Assembly (NCBI RefSeq): GCF_006715025.1
Contig: NZ_VFMK01000001.1
Coordinates: 2,046,001 to 2,110,000, forward strand
Reading direction: 5' to 3'
Source of the DNA: Serratia fonticola
Lineage (GTDB): Bacteria; Pseudomonadota; Gammaproteobacteria; Enterobacterales; Enterobacteriaceae
DNA: 64,000 nt
Part shown: piece by piece, positions 27,056 through 35,276 of the stretch
Layout of the letters: the number at the start of each line of letters is the position of its first letter
Numbering within the stretch: the stretch's first letter is position 1
Notes under the pieces: generated by a model
Told to the model about the DNA's origin: nothing
The model's input: only the letters and a program-made list of their open reading frames with translations
Database searches by the model: none
Program-made: the position numbers and the translations under genes

Positions 27056-27503
27056 TCTATTGATGTTGATAACTGTGCTGCACATTCCACGCCAGGTAAG
27101 GTGAGCACGGGTGTTGAAGCCATTGAAGGCGCCGAACGCAGACGCGGCGCATAGGCAAAAACGCCAGGGAGGGCGTTTTTAGGCGAGATGAACAGGGACG
27201 TGAATCGCAGCCGGCCGTGATGCGCGGTGGCGGAGTGAGACAAATCTGCCGGGAGCAGATTTGAACGCTGCTTGCAGCGGCCCCGAAGGGGCGAGGCCCA
27301 CGACGGGCCGAGTAATAGTGGGCAACGCCCACCGCCTGATTTGGCGAAGGCGCGGATTGCAAAGGGTTCCGCCTTGAACCCTTTGCTCGGGCGCCGTCAG
27401 CGGGGTTCAATAAGACAACAGGAGGATAGCGGCCGAAACCTCTCGTGATTACCAGGAAATAGGGAGAAAGCGGTCATAAGGGGCAACACCGTTCTCCCTG
27501 TCA
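27056..27503 (+). repeat. dispersed repeat, long copy (partner at 8190-8420)
   Basis: Shares both flanks with the 231-base element after budB, same orientation, but carries about 215 extra bases in the middle (27137-27352), rich in short hairpins such as AAAAACGCC/GGCGTTTTT and GGCCCCGAAGGGGC. Reading frames of 100 or so codons across it are arginine- and proline-rich without family signature; I treat them as non-coding. It lies between the entA terminator and the tRNA cluster. Confidence 0.75.
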
Positions 27504-27519
27504 GTCAGCAGCAGGATTG

Positions 27520-27735
27520 ACTCGTCCTTCGGACTCGCCCTGCGGGCAACGCTGCGCGTTGTCGTCTCGCTTCGCCATTTACTCGTCTCATCCATGAGAC
27601 TCGCCCTACGGGCCAGCGCAAGGCTGTTCAAAATCTTTCCTGACGATTTTGTCGAACCTGAACGCAGGTTACTCGTCTCTTGAAGAGACTCGCCCTGACG
27701 GGCCAGCGCAAGCGCTGTTCAAAAGCGTATACGCT
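27520..27735. repeat. three diverged hairpin repeats next to the tRNA operon
   Basis: Three units start near 27520, 27583 and 27672. Each has ACTCGTC, a short stem ending in GACTCGCCCT, then a CGGGC hairpin; the last two continue with CAGCGCAAG(C)GCTGTTCAAAA. Unit stems differ (CCTTCGG, TCATCCATGAGA, CTCTTGAAGAG) while flanks are conserved. They may process or terminate the tRNA transcript, which runs toward them, but this is not shown. Confidence 0.55.
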
Positions 27736-27840
27736 TTTGTCTCATCCAACACGACCTCTTTGCGTATGTGGCATGGGAGTAAGTATGGAGGGGCGGAGTG
27801 CAGATGCGAAAAAAGCGCCTAAAGGCGCTTCTTTCTGAAT

Positions 27841-27916
27841 TGGTGGGTCGTGCAGGATTCGAACCTGCGACCAATTGATTAAAAGTCAACTGCTCTACCA
27901 ACTGAGCTAACGACCC
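27841..27916 (-). tRNA. lysV: tRNA-Lys (TTT)
   Basis: 76-base gene with encoded CCA end; on the minus strand it starts GGGTCGTTAGCTCAG and has anticodon TTT. Last of the four-gene transcript, as in E. coli valUXY-lysV. Confidence 0.97.
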
Positions 27917-27923
27917 GTAGAAG

Positions 27924-27999
27924 TGGTGGGTGATGACGGGCTCGAACCGCCGACCCCCTCCGTGTAAAGGAGATGCTCTACCAACTGAGCTAATCACCC
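27924..27999 (-). tRNA. valY: tRNA-Val (TAC)
   Basis: 76 bases with CCA; minus-strand start GGGTGATTAGCTCAG, anticodon TAC. Third valine gene in transcription order; the symbol follows the E. coli order. Confidence 0.97.
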
Positions 28000-28038
28000 A
28001 CTTCAGGACTTCCAGGTTACTGCTAAACAAGAGAATGA

Positions 28039-28114
28039 TGGTGGGTGATGACGGGCTCGAACCGCCGACCCCCTCCGTGTAAAGGAGATGCTCTACCAAC
28101 TGAGCTAATCACCC
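28039..28114 (-). tRNA. valX: tRNA-Val (TAC)
   Basis: Identical in sequence to the gene at 27924-27999; anticodon TAC, encoded CCA. Confidence 0.97.
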
Positions 28115-28146
28115 TCATTCTTCTTATTTCTTACTGCTCAACAAGA

Positions 28147-28222
28147 TGGTGGGCGATGACGGGCTCGAACCGCCGACCCCCTCCGTGTAAAGGAGATGCT
28201 CTACCAACTGAGCTAATCGCCC
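28147..28222 (-). tRNA. valU: tRNA-Val (TAC)
   Basis: First gene of the transcript. It differs from the other two valine genes by GGGCGAT in place of GGGTGAT in the acceptor stem, turning a G-T wobble into G-C with no change of anticodon. Confidence 0.97.
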
Positions 28223-28239
28223 CGTCTTGTTGGAGTCGC

Positions 28240-28267
28240 ATTATAGGGATAGTTGAAAGTGAGTCAA
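28240..28267 (-). promoter_or_regulatory. promoter of the valine/lysine tRNA operon
   Basis: On the minus strand TTGACT, 16 bases, then a perfect TATAAT, followed by a GC-rich GCGACTCC discriminator, typical of stringently controlled stable-RNA promoters. The first tRNA starts 18 bases after the -10 box. Confidence 0.85.
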
Positions 28268-28515
28268 CGGTTTTTAAGACGTTTTTATCTGTTCGCCGCA
28301 AAATTAGGCAGGATGCGATATTAATCATCAGTCACGCTGATTCTTTGCACATTTTCACGCGAAACGCACCGCAAACCTGGCGTAATGCCGCCCGGCAATC
28401 GTGCTTCAGCGTTGAGGAATTAGCATGGAGTGGTAGAATGTCGCCCACTTTTTAAATTCCGAGCAATCGTCGGCACCCCCGTCGACACGCGTTGCGTAAT
28501 AAGGCAGTGAACTCA

Positions 28516-29931
28516 ATGAAAATCAAAACCCGTTTTGCTCCAAGCCCAACCGGCTATCTTCACGTCGGCGGTGCACGTACTGCGCTTTATTCCTGGTTGT
28601 TCAGTCGCCATTCTGGCGGTGAGTTTGTGCTGCGTATTGAAGATACCGATCTTGAACGCTCAACTCAGGATGCTATTGACGCAATTATGGATGGCATGAA
28701 CTGGTTAAACCTGGATTGGGATGAAGGCCCGTACTTCCAGACCAAGCGTTTCGATCGCTACAACGCCGTCATTGATGAGATGTTGCAACAGGGGACAGCC
28801 TATAAATGCTATTGCTCTAAAGAACGCCTGGAAGCGCTGCGCGAGCAACAGATGGAAAACGGCGAAAAGCCACGCTATGACGGTCACTGCCGCGATAGCC
28901 AGTGCAGCCATACCGACGACGAACCCCACGTGGTGCGTTTTCGTAACCCGCAAGAAGGCTCTGTCATTTTTGACGATAAAATCCGTGGCCCAATCGAATT
29001 CAGCAATCAGGAACTGGACGATCTGATCATCCGCCGTACCGACGGTGCACCTACCTATAACTTCTGCGTGGTGATTGATGACTGGGATATGGAAATTACC
29101 CATGTGATCCGTGGTGAAGACCATATCAACAACACGCCGCGTCAGATCAACATTCTTAAAGCGCTGGGTGCGCCAGTGCCAGAGTATGCGCACGTGTCGA
29201 TGATCCTGGGTGATGATGGCAAGAAGCTGTCCAAACGTCATGGGGCGGTCGGCGTCATGCAGTATCGTGATGATGGCTATCTACCACAGGCGCTGTTGAA
29301 CTATCTGGTGCGCCTGGGCTGGTCTCATGGCGATCAGGAAATATTCTCTATTGAAGAGATGAAAGAGTTCTTCACGCTTGAGGCGATCAACAAATCTGCC
29401 AGCGCGTTCAATACCGAAAAACTGCAATGGCTGAACCATCACTATATTAACCATATGCCAGCGGAAGAAGTGGCGGTGTATCTGGCATGGCATATTGAGC
29501 AGCAGGGGATTGAAACCCGTAACGGCCCGGAACTGAAAGACATCGTCAAGTTGCTGGGTGAGCGCTGTAAGACGCTGAAAGAGATGGCGGAGTCCTGCCA
29601 CTACTTCTACCAGGACTTTACCGAGTTTGACGCCGATGCTGCGAAGAAACACCTGCGCCCGGTAGCCCGCCAGCCTTTGGAAGCCGTGCGTGCCAAACTG
29701 GCTGCGATCACCGCCTGGACGCCAGAAAACGTGCACAACGCCATTCAGGGTACGGCAGATGAGCTCGGTGTTGGTATGGGTAAGGTAGGTATGCCATTGC
29801 GCGTAGCGGTGACCGGTGCTGGTCAGTCACCCGGTATGGACGTGACCGTGCATGCCATTGGTCAGGCGCGTTCCCTTAAGCGTATCGATCAGGCATTGGC
29901 TTATATTGCGGAGCGTGAAGCTCAGGCTTAA
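28516..29931 (+). CDS. gltX: glutamyl-tRNA synthetase
   Basis: Charges tRNA-Glu with glutamate. The 471-residue class I synthetase has the HIGH-type motif in APSPTGYLHVGGART (near residue 10), a zinc-binding cysteine cluster (CYCSKERLE, then GHCRDSQCSH) and the KMSKS-type motif KKLSKRHG (near 240). The start at 28516 gives the E. coli length; eight upstream in-frame codons are disfavoured. Divergent from the valine tRNA operon, as in E. coli. Confidence 0.97.
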   Translation: MKIKTRFAPSPTGYLHVGGARTALYSWLFSRHSGGEFVLRIEDTDLERSTQDAIDAIMDGMNWLNLDWDEGPYFQTKRFDRYNAVIDEMLQQGTAYKCYCSKERLEALREQQMENGEKPRYDGHCRDSQCSHTDDEPHVVRFRNPQEGSVIFDDKIRGPIEFSNQELDDLIIRRTDGAPTYNFCVVIDDWDMEITHVIRGEDHINNTPRQINILKALGAPVPEYAHVSMILGDDGKKLSKRHGAVGVMQYRDDGYLPQALLNYLVRLGWSHGDQEIFSIEEMKEFFTLEAINKSASAFNTEKLQWLNHHYINHMPAEEVAVYLAWHIEQQGIETRNGPELKDIVKLLGERCKTLKEMAESCHYFYQDFTEFDADAAKKHLRPVARQPLEAVRAKLAAITAWTPENVHNAIQGTADELGVGMGKVGMPLRVAVTGAGQSPGMDVTVHAIGQARSLKRIDQALAYIAEREAQA

Positions 29932-29960
29932 TCCTGCCAGCTAACAGCGACAAAACAGTC

Positions 29961-29994
29961 AAAGCCCGGCGGAGGTGTTCGCCGGGCTTTTTTG
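29961..29994 (+). terminator. terminator of gltX
   Basis: Perfect 11-base stem AAAGCCCGGCG / CGCCGGGCTTT with an 8-base loop and a following T-run. Confidence 0.93.
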
Positions 29995-30092
29995 TTGCTG
30001 ATTTATTTTTGCCCGTAAAGGTGATTTTTTAGCATTAAACGCGCTGATTTGGCGGCTTTTTCAGCGCTTGATCGAGGAATTCAATTTAGCCG

Positions 30093-30121
30093 TTGACAGG
30101 GTTTCGGGGGTTTCATATTAT
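30093..30121 (+). promoter_or_regulatory. promoter of the alanine tRNA genes
   Basis: TTGACA, a 17-base spacer and TATTAT, followed by a GC-rich GCGCCCCG discriminator, placed 34 bases before the first alanine tRNA. Confidence 0.85.
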
Positions 30122-30155
30122 GCGCCCCGTTCACAGGATTTTGTGATTGTGGATT

Positions 30156-30231
<76 letters not shown>

Positions 30232-30292
30232 ACCTTTATCTCAGAAAGGCTGGTAAATTACCGTAACGCCGGTTAAAGCGTACCACTTTTGT

Positions 30293-30368
<76 letters not shown>

Positions 30369-30377
30369 CCATTCTGA

Positions 30378-30405
30378 AAAGCCGACCTTAGGGTCGGCTT
30401 TTTGC
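30378..30405 (+). terminator. terminator of the alanine tRNA operon
   Basis: AAAGCCGACC-ttag-GGTCGGCTTT followed by TTGCTTTTC. Confidence 0.9.
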
Positions 30406-30441
30406 TTTTCTTATTTTGCTCTACACCAAACTGCAGGCAAT

Positions 30442-30466
30442 AAAAAAGGCCGCGTGGCGGCCTTTC
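30442..30466 (-). terminator. terminator of nupC
   Basis: GGCCGC-gtg-GCGGCC stem flanked by A and T runs; on the minus strand it is followed by TTTTTTAT, 18 bases after the nupC stop. Confidence 0.88.
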
Positions 30467-30483
30467 TGACTATTTTTATGCTA

Positions 30484-31671
30484 TCAACCCAACACCAGGC
30501 CGGCGATAGAAGCAGAGAGGATACTGACCAGGGTAGAGCCGTAAACCAGTTTCAGACCGAAGCGGGACACTACGTTACCCTGATGCTCGTTCAACCCTTT
30601 AATCGCACCGGCAACGATGCCGATAGAAGAGAAGTTGGCGAAGGAGACCAGGAATACCGACAGGATACCCAGGCTGCGTGGAGACAGTTCCGTAGAGACT
30701 TTCTGCAGTTCCATCATTGCCACGAACTCGTTGGAAACCAGTTTGGTTGCCATGATACTGCCCACTTGCAGCGCTTCATGCTGCGGAATGCCCATGATCC
30801 AGGCAAACGGGTAGAAGAAGTAACCGAGGATTTCCTGGAAGCTCAGGCCAAAGATGGCGCTGAACAGGCCGTTAAGCGCGGCGATCAGCGCGATGAAACC
30901 AATCAGCATGGCAGCAACAATAATTGCAACCTTAAAGCCCGCCAGAATGTATTCGCCCAACATTTCAAAGAAGCTCTGGCCTTCATGCAGGTTGCCCAGG
31001 TGCAGCTCTTCTTCTTTACTGGTGTCATAAGGGTTAACCAGAGAAAGCACGATAAAGGTGCTGAACATGTTCAGTACCAGCGCAGCCACCACAAACTTGG
31101 CATCCAACATGGTCATATACGCACCGACGATCGACATGGAAACGGTCGACATCGCGGTAGCTGCCATGGTGTACATGCGTTTTTCAGACATCTTGCCCAA
31201 AATATCTTTATAGGCAATGAAGTTTTCAGACTGGCCCAGGATCAGTGAACTGACGGCGTTGAAGGATTCCAACTTTCCCATACCGTTCACTTTAGACAAT
31301 ACGGTACCGATGATGCGGATAATAAACGGCAGTACCTTGATGTATTGCAGAATACCGATCAGCGCAGAGATAAACACGATGGGGCACAGGACTTTCAGGA
31401 AGAAGAAGGCCAGGCCTTTATCCCCCATCCCACCAAATACAAACTCAGTCCCTTGTCCTGCAAACCCGAGCAGCTTGTCGAACAGTGCTGCGAATCCTTT
31501 TACAAAGCCTAGCCCAGCTTCTGAGTGCAGGAAGAAGTAGGCCAGTAACACTTCAATAATCAATAACTGAACAACATAGCGAACGCGGATGCTTTTACGA
31601 TCGCGGCATACTAATAGTGCCAGGATCGCGACCACCACTAACGCTAACGCAAAGTGCGCAATATGGGACAT
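30484..31671 (-). CDS. nupC: nucleoside:proton symporter
   Basis: Inner-membrane concentrative nucleoside transporter of 395 residues. It tracks E. coli NupC closely, including GMGKLESFNAVSSLILGQSENFIAYKD, the substrate-site stretch SNEFVAMMELQK and SVFLVSFANFSSIG. A five-residue gap relative to E. coli lies in the loop before FQEILGYFFYP. Divergent from mntH. In E. coli it is controlled by CRP/CytR; no clear site was found in the 381-base upstream region. Confidence 0.95.
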   Translation of the reverse strand: MSHIAHFALALVVVAILALLVCRDRKSIRVRYVVQLLIIEVLLAYFFLHSEAGLGFVKGFAALFDKLLGFAGQGTEFVFGGMGDKGLAFFFLKVLCPIVFISALIGILQYIKVLPFIIRIIGTVLSKVNGMGKLESFNAVSSLILGQSENFIAYKDILGKMSEKRMYTMAATAMSTVSMSIVGAYMTMLDAKFVVAALVLNMFSTFIVLSLVNPYDTSKEEELHLGNLHEGQSFFEMLGEYILAGFKVAIIVAAMLIGFIALIAALNGLFSAIFGLSFQEILGYFFYPFAWIMGIPQHEALQVGSIMATKLVSNEFVAMMELQKVSTELSPRSLGILSVFLVSFANFSSIGIVAGAIKGLNEHQGNVVSRFGLKLVYGSTLVSILSASIAGLVLG

Positions 31672-31989
31672 GTTTGCTCCAAATTTGAGGCAGGCTGAAT
31701 TTCGGCTGTCATTTTATGTAACGCCAAGTTTAAAAACGAGACATTCCTTGCAAATATGGAAATTCATAGTGGGGATTATCCTAATCTATGACGGTAAAGC
31801 ACCAAAGATCAAGATGTTAATAAATTTGCGCGTTCGTAGCATTTTTGTGCTAATTTGATTACTAAGCGTATTCCGCTCTGAACCCTGCCATCCTGGGCCA
31901 GAGAAAACGCCAAGATTTCATGCGATCTGTTCGATAAAACCTTCGTCGCAGGCTATTGCAGAGATAAGCATTACCGCTTTAAATGCACT

Positions 31990-32004
31990 TGATAATCATT
32001 ATCA
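31990..32004. promoter_or_regulatory. perfect Fur box upstream of mntH
   Basis: TGATAATCATTATCA matches all informative positions of the Fur motif, 49 bases before the mntH start. No MntR box like that of E. coli was recognised in the 381-base nupC-mntH region, which otherwise shows nothing else clear. Confidence 0.88.
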
Positions 32005-32052
32005 TTTAAGTAAAGATGAAGGTGAGCTTAAAATTAGTAAGGGTTTCACGCT

Positions 32053-33291
32053 ATGCTGAACAGTCGCGCGGTTAACAGTACTACTTCCAGCACTTCGTCT
32101 AGAAAGATCAAACTTTCTCTGATGGGGCCTGCTTTTATCGCGGCCATCGGCTATATCGATCCCGGCAACTTTGCTACCAATATTCAATCCGGCGCTTCTT
32201 TCGGCTATACGCTGCTGTGGGTGGTGGTATGGGCCAACATCATGGCGATGTTGATCCAATTACTGTCTGCCAAGCTCGGTATTGCTACCGGTAAAAACCT
32301 GGCTGAACATATCCGCGATCGGTTCCCGCGTCCGGCGGTGTGGGCTTATTGGGTGCAGGCAGAGATTATCGCCATGGCGACCGATCTGGCAGAGTTTGTG
32401 GGGGCGGCAATCGGCTTTAAAATGCTGTTGGGCGTCACGTTACTGGAAGGGGCTGTTCTTACCGGTATCGCCACGTTTCTGATCCTGATGCTGCAAAAAC
32501 GTGGGCAGAAGCCCCTCGAGCTGGTGATTGGCGGATTGTTGCTGTTTGTGGCAGCGGCTTACATTGTTGAGCTGGTCTTTTCCCAACCGCAGTTGAGTGG
32601 GTTGCTCAAAGGGATGGCGATCCCGGATTTGCCTAACGGCGATGCAGTTTACCTCGCTGCGGGGGTGTTAGGGGCAACGATCATGCCGCACGTGATTTAC
32701 CTGCACTCTTCGTTAACTCAGACTGCAGGTAAAAACTCCAAAGCCGAACGCTATGCGTCGACCAAGCTGGATGTGGCCATTGCCATGACCATTGCCGGGT
32801 TTGTTAACCTGGCGATGATGGCAACCGCTGCTGCGGCATTCCACTTTAATGGCCACAGCGGGATTGCCGATCTCGATCAAGCCTATCTGACATTACAACC
32901 TTTGCTGGGTAACGCCGCTGCAACCATCTTCGGTTTGAGTCTGGTCGCCGCAGGTCTTTCCTCTACGGTGGTCGGTACGCTGGCGGGGCAGGTCGTCATG
33001 CAAGGGTTTGTCCGTTTCTACATTCCTCTCTGGTTGCGGCGGGTCGTCACTATGCTGCCGTCATTCATTGTCATTATGTTGGGAATGGATGCGACACGTA
33101 TTCTGGTACTGAGCCAGGTTCTGTTGAGTTTTGGTATCGCTCTGGCACTGGTTCCCCTGCTGGCGTTTACCGGCAACCGTGAGCTGATGGGCGATTTAGT
33201 TAATAGCCGCACCGTGCAGAATATTGGCAAACTGATTGTGTTGGTGGTGGTGGGGTTAAATGGTTATCTGATGGTTAGCAGTATGCTTTAG
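32053..33291 (+). CDS. mntH: Mn2+ (and Fe2+) proton symporter, Nramp family
   Basis: Imports divalent manganese, and iron to a lesser degree, with protons. The 412-residue protein has the metal-binding DPGN of helix 1 (Asp 36, Asn 39) and the MPH motif of helix 6 (residues 211-213, GATIMPHVIYLHSS), with about eleven hydrophobic segments. AAGGG precedes the start. Neighbours nupC and ypeC match E. coli. Iron control through Fur is strongly suggested by the upstream box. Confidence 0.96.
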   Translation: MLNSRAVNSTTSSTSSRKIKLSLMGPAFIAAIGYIDPGNFATNIQSGASFGYTLLWVVVWANIMAMLIQLLSAKLGIATGKNLAEHIRDRFPRPAVWAYWVQAEIIAMATDLAEFVGAAIGFKMLLGVTLLEGAVLTGIATFLILMLQKRGQKPLELVIGGLLLFVAAAYIVELVFSQPQLSGLLKGMAIPDLPNGDAVYLAAGVLGATIMPHVIYLHSSLTQTAGKNSKAERYASTKLDVAIAMTIAGFVNLAMMATAAAAFHFNGHSGIADLDQAYLTLQPLLGNAAATIFGLSLVAAGLSSTVVGTLAGQVVMQGFVRFYIPLWLRRVVTMLPSFIVIMLGMDATRILVLSQVLLSFGIALALVPLLAFTGNRELMGDLVNSRTVQNIGKLIVLVVVGLNGYLMVSSML

Positions 33292-33306
33292 CGTCTGCAC
33301 CGCCAA

Positions 33307-33340
33307 GAAAAAGGCCAGCATTTCGCTGGTCTTTTTCTTT
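33307..33340 (+). terminator. terminator of mntH
   Basis: AAAAAGGCCAGC-attt-cGCTGGTCTTTTT with one G-T pair, followed by a T-rich run. Confidence 0.85.
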
Positions 33341-33379
33341 GTCAGCGTTAAATCACCTCATCAGAAGGTGATTTCTCAT

Positions 33380-33775
33380 TCAATCATCATGGTCATGATG
33401 GTGATGTTCATGATGATGCTTTTTCTTATGATGCTGTTTATTATAGTATTTATAGTAATGCTTATCGAACTTGCGATAACGGCCATCGTGGTAGTAGTAA
33501 TTTTTTTGCCAGTAATCGCGATCGCGCCAGCGGTAGCCATCCCAGTAATAGCCGCGTCGGCTACGTTCCCCTAAATCACGCCCTTGGTGACGATACCACC
33601 AGTCGCGATCGCGCCAGTCATAACCGTCCCAGTAATTACCCCGGTCATCCTTGTCGCCTATTCGTAGAGAAACACCTGGCATCAAATCAATATCGAGGCC
33701 GTTAGCATGGGCGGGCTGTGTTATAGGTACGATGAGTGCCGCCAAAATGGCAGCAACGAACAAAGATTTAAACAT
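33380..33775 (-). CDS. ypeC: secreted DUF2502 protein with His-rich tail, YpeC-like
   Basis: A 131-residue exported protein: signal peptide (MFKSLFVAAILAALIVP, cleaved near AHA), then the DUF2502 core (VSLRIGDKDDRGNYWDGYDWRDRDWW), a second WDGYRWRDRDYW copy, and a C-terminal tail of Tyr, Lys and more than a dozen His ending HHHHDHDD. The start at 33775 follows AAGGGAG. E. coli ypeC is also beside mntH. The tail suggests periplasmic metal binding, which would fit the neighbour, but function is unknown. A 9-base hairpin (33350-33374) follows the stop. Confidence 0.85.
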   Translation of the reverse strand: MFKSLFVAAILAALIVPITQPAHANGLDIDLMPGVSLRIGDKDDRGNYWDGYDWRDRDWWYRHQGRDLGERSRRGYYWDGYRWRDRDYWQKNYYYHDGRYRKFDKHYYKYYNKQHHKKKHHHEHHHHDHDD

Positions 33776-34040
33776 GCAGGCTCCCTTGGCCGAATACCGA
33801 TTGTGAAACGCGTTCATCAGTATTTATTTCGGTCTTATCGTCTAAATGCTGTCCTTCAGCGCAGCGTATTCTTGCTGATAACGCTAAATTCACAGGGTAT
33901 TTATCACTGCATATTATTGTTACCGTCAGGAAAAGCCGTTGAGCATTATTCTTAAAAGCGGTGAGATGCCGGGCAATTGGGATTTATCTGCATCATTGAA
34001 AGGAAGAATCGCCAGTCAGTTACTGGCGATTTGTAAGCGA

Positions 34041-35030
34041 TTACATCAAGATCTGCTCAATCTCGGCAATTTCTTCTGCGCTGAAGGTACGCTTGGCCAA
34101 CATGCCTACTGCATCTTCAATCTGGCTGGTTTTGCTGGCACCGATTAATACCGATGTGACACGGTTGTTACGCAATACCCAAGCCAATGCCATCTGCGAA
34201 AGCTTTTGCCCGCGCTGTTCAGCAAGGGTATTCAGCCGGCGAACCTTCTGCAGCTTTTCTTCAGTGAGCTGTTCGGGGGTAAGGAAACGGCTGCCGCTGG
34301 CTGCCCGGGAATCTTGCGGAATGCCCTGTAGATAGCGGTCAGTCAGTACACCACCGGCCAGCGGTGAGAAGGCGATGGACCCCACACCATGCTCTTCCAG
34401 CGTATCCAGCAGTTCCGGTTCTACCCAGCGTTCCAGCATCGAGTATTTTGGCTGGTGGATCACACAGGGCGTGCCGAGCTGTTGTAGGATGGCAAATGCC
34501 TGCCTGGCCAGATCGGCAGGGTAGTTTGATAAACCGACGTACAACGCTTTCCCCTGTCTGACCAGCAGATCCAGCGCGGCCATGGTTTCTTCCAGCGGCG
34601 TATCCGGATCGGGGCGGTGATGGTAGAAAATATCGACATAGTCGAGATGCAGACGTTGCAGGCTTTGATTCAGGCTGGCAATCAGATACTTTTTTGAGCC
34701 CCAATCGCCATAGGGCCCAGGCCACATGGTGTAACCCGCCTTGGAGGAGATAATCAGCTCATCGCGATAGGGTTTCAGATCCTGCTGCAGAATACGGCCG
34801 AAATTCTCTTCGGCGGATCCCGGTGGCGGCCCGTAGTTATTGGCCAGATCAAAATGGGTTATACCAAGGTCAAACGCACGCTGCACCAGGCTGCGTGCAT
34901 TATCGTACAGTGTGCTATCCCCAAAGTTATGCCACATGCCGAGAGAAACCGCAGGCAGTTTCAGCCCGCTGCGGCCACAGCGGCGATATTCCATATGTTG
35001 GTAGCGAGCAGAGTCTGCTTGATAGGCCAT
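34041..35030 (-). CDS. gpr: aldo/keto reductase, L-glyceraldehyde 3-phosphate reductase-like
   Basis: NADPH-dependent reductase of 329 residues similar to E. coli YghZ/Gpr. Motifs: FDLANNYGPPPGSAEENFGR, the catalytic Asp/Tyr/Lys/His set (SSKAGYTMWPGPYG, YVDIFYHHRPD), and VLIGASKTSQ near the end. E. coli Gpr is some 17 residues longer at the C-terminus. The start at 35030 follows AAGGAT. It is divergent from ipdC. The physiological substrate here is uncertain. Confidence 0.85.
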   Translation of the reverse strand: MAYQADSARYQHMEYRRCGRSGLKLPAVSLGMWHNFGDSTLYDNARSLVQRAFDLGITHFDLANNYGPPPGSAEENFGRILQQDLKPYRDELIISSKAGYTMWPGPYGDWGSKKYLIASLNQSLQRLHLDYVDIFYHHRPDPDTPLEETMAALDLLVRQGKALYVGLSNYPADLARQAFAILQQLGTPCVIHQPKYSMLERWVEPELLDTLEEHGVGSIAFSPLAGGVLTDRYLQGIPQDSRAASGSRFLTPEQLTEEKLQKVRRLNTLAEQRGQKLSQMALAWVLRNNRVTSVLIGASKTSQIEDAVGMLAKRTFSAEEIAEIEQILM

Positions 35031-35172
35031 ATAAATCCTTATCGACGGAAGGAGAACGCATCCAGTGTATGCGTTTCCACTACGACTGTCAGCGTGCTCG
35101 ATCACGCTAATTGCATCAGATTCATTAATACCACTTATGGGTTGGATGACTTGCCTGCCGTTGGTGCACAGA

Positions 35173-35190
35173 TGTAAAGCGAGGTTTCCA
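35173..35190. promoter_or_regulatory. TyrR-box-like site upstream of ipdC
   Basis: TGTAAA-N6-TTTCCA matches 11 of 12 positions of the strong TyrR box TGTAAA-N6-TTTACA, 87 bases before the ipdC start. TyrR is known to activate ipdC in Enterobacter cloacae. Operation here is inferred. Confidence 0.6.
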
Positions 35191-35276
35191 GAACCTTTTT
35201 TGCGATAAAATTCGAAATTCGTCCCACATCTCCAATACTTAATACTAATAATTTTATCTCATTGCAGGTGATCATC

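Noticed and set aside
26941..27410. Minus-strand frames of 100-117 codons after entA
   Set aside because: They lie in the dispersed repeat, are rich in Arg/Pro/Ser and show no domain; similar frames are often annotated as hypothetical proteins but look like repeat translation.
27924..28222. CRISPR-like array of near-identical units
   Set aside because: The repeated units are three valine tRNA genes with full cloverleaf features.
30454..31248. 264-codon plus-strand frame
   Set aside because: Antisense to nupC and rich in His/Gln/Asn typical of reversed membrane-protein codons.
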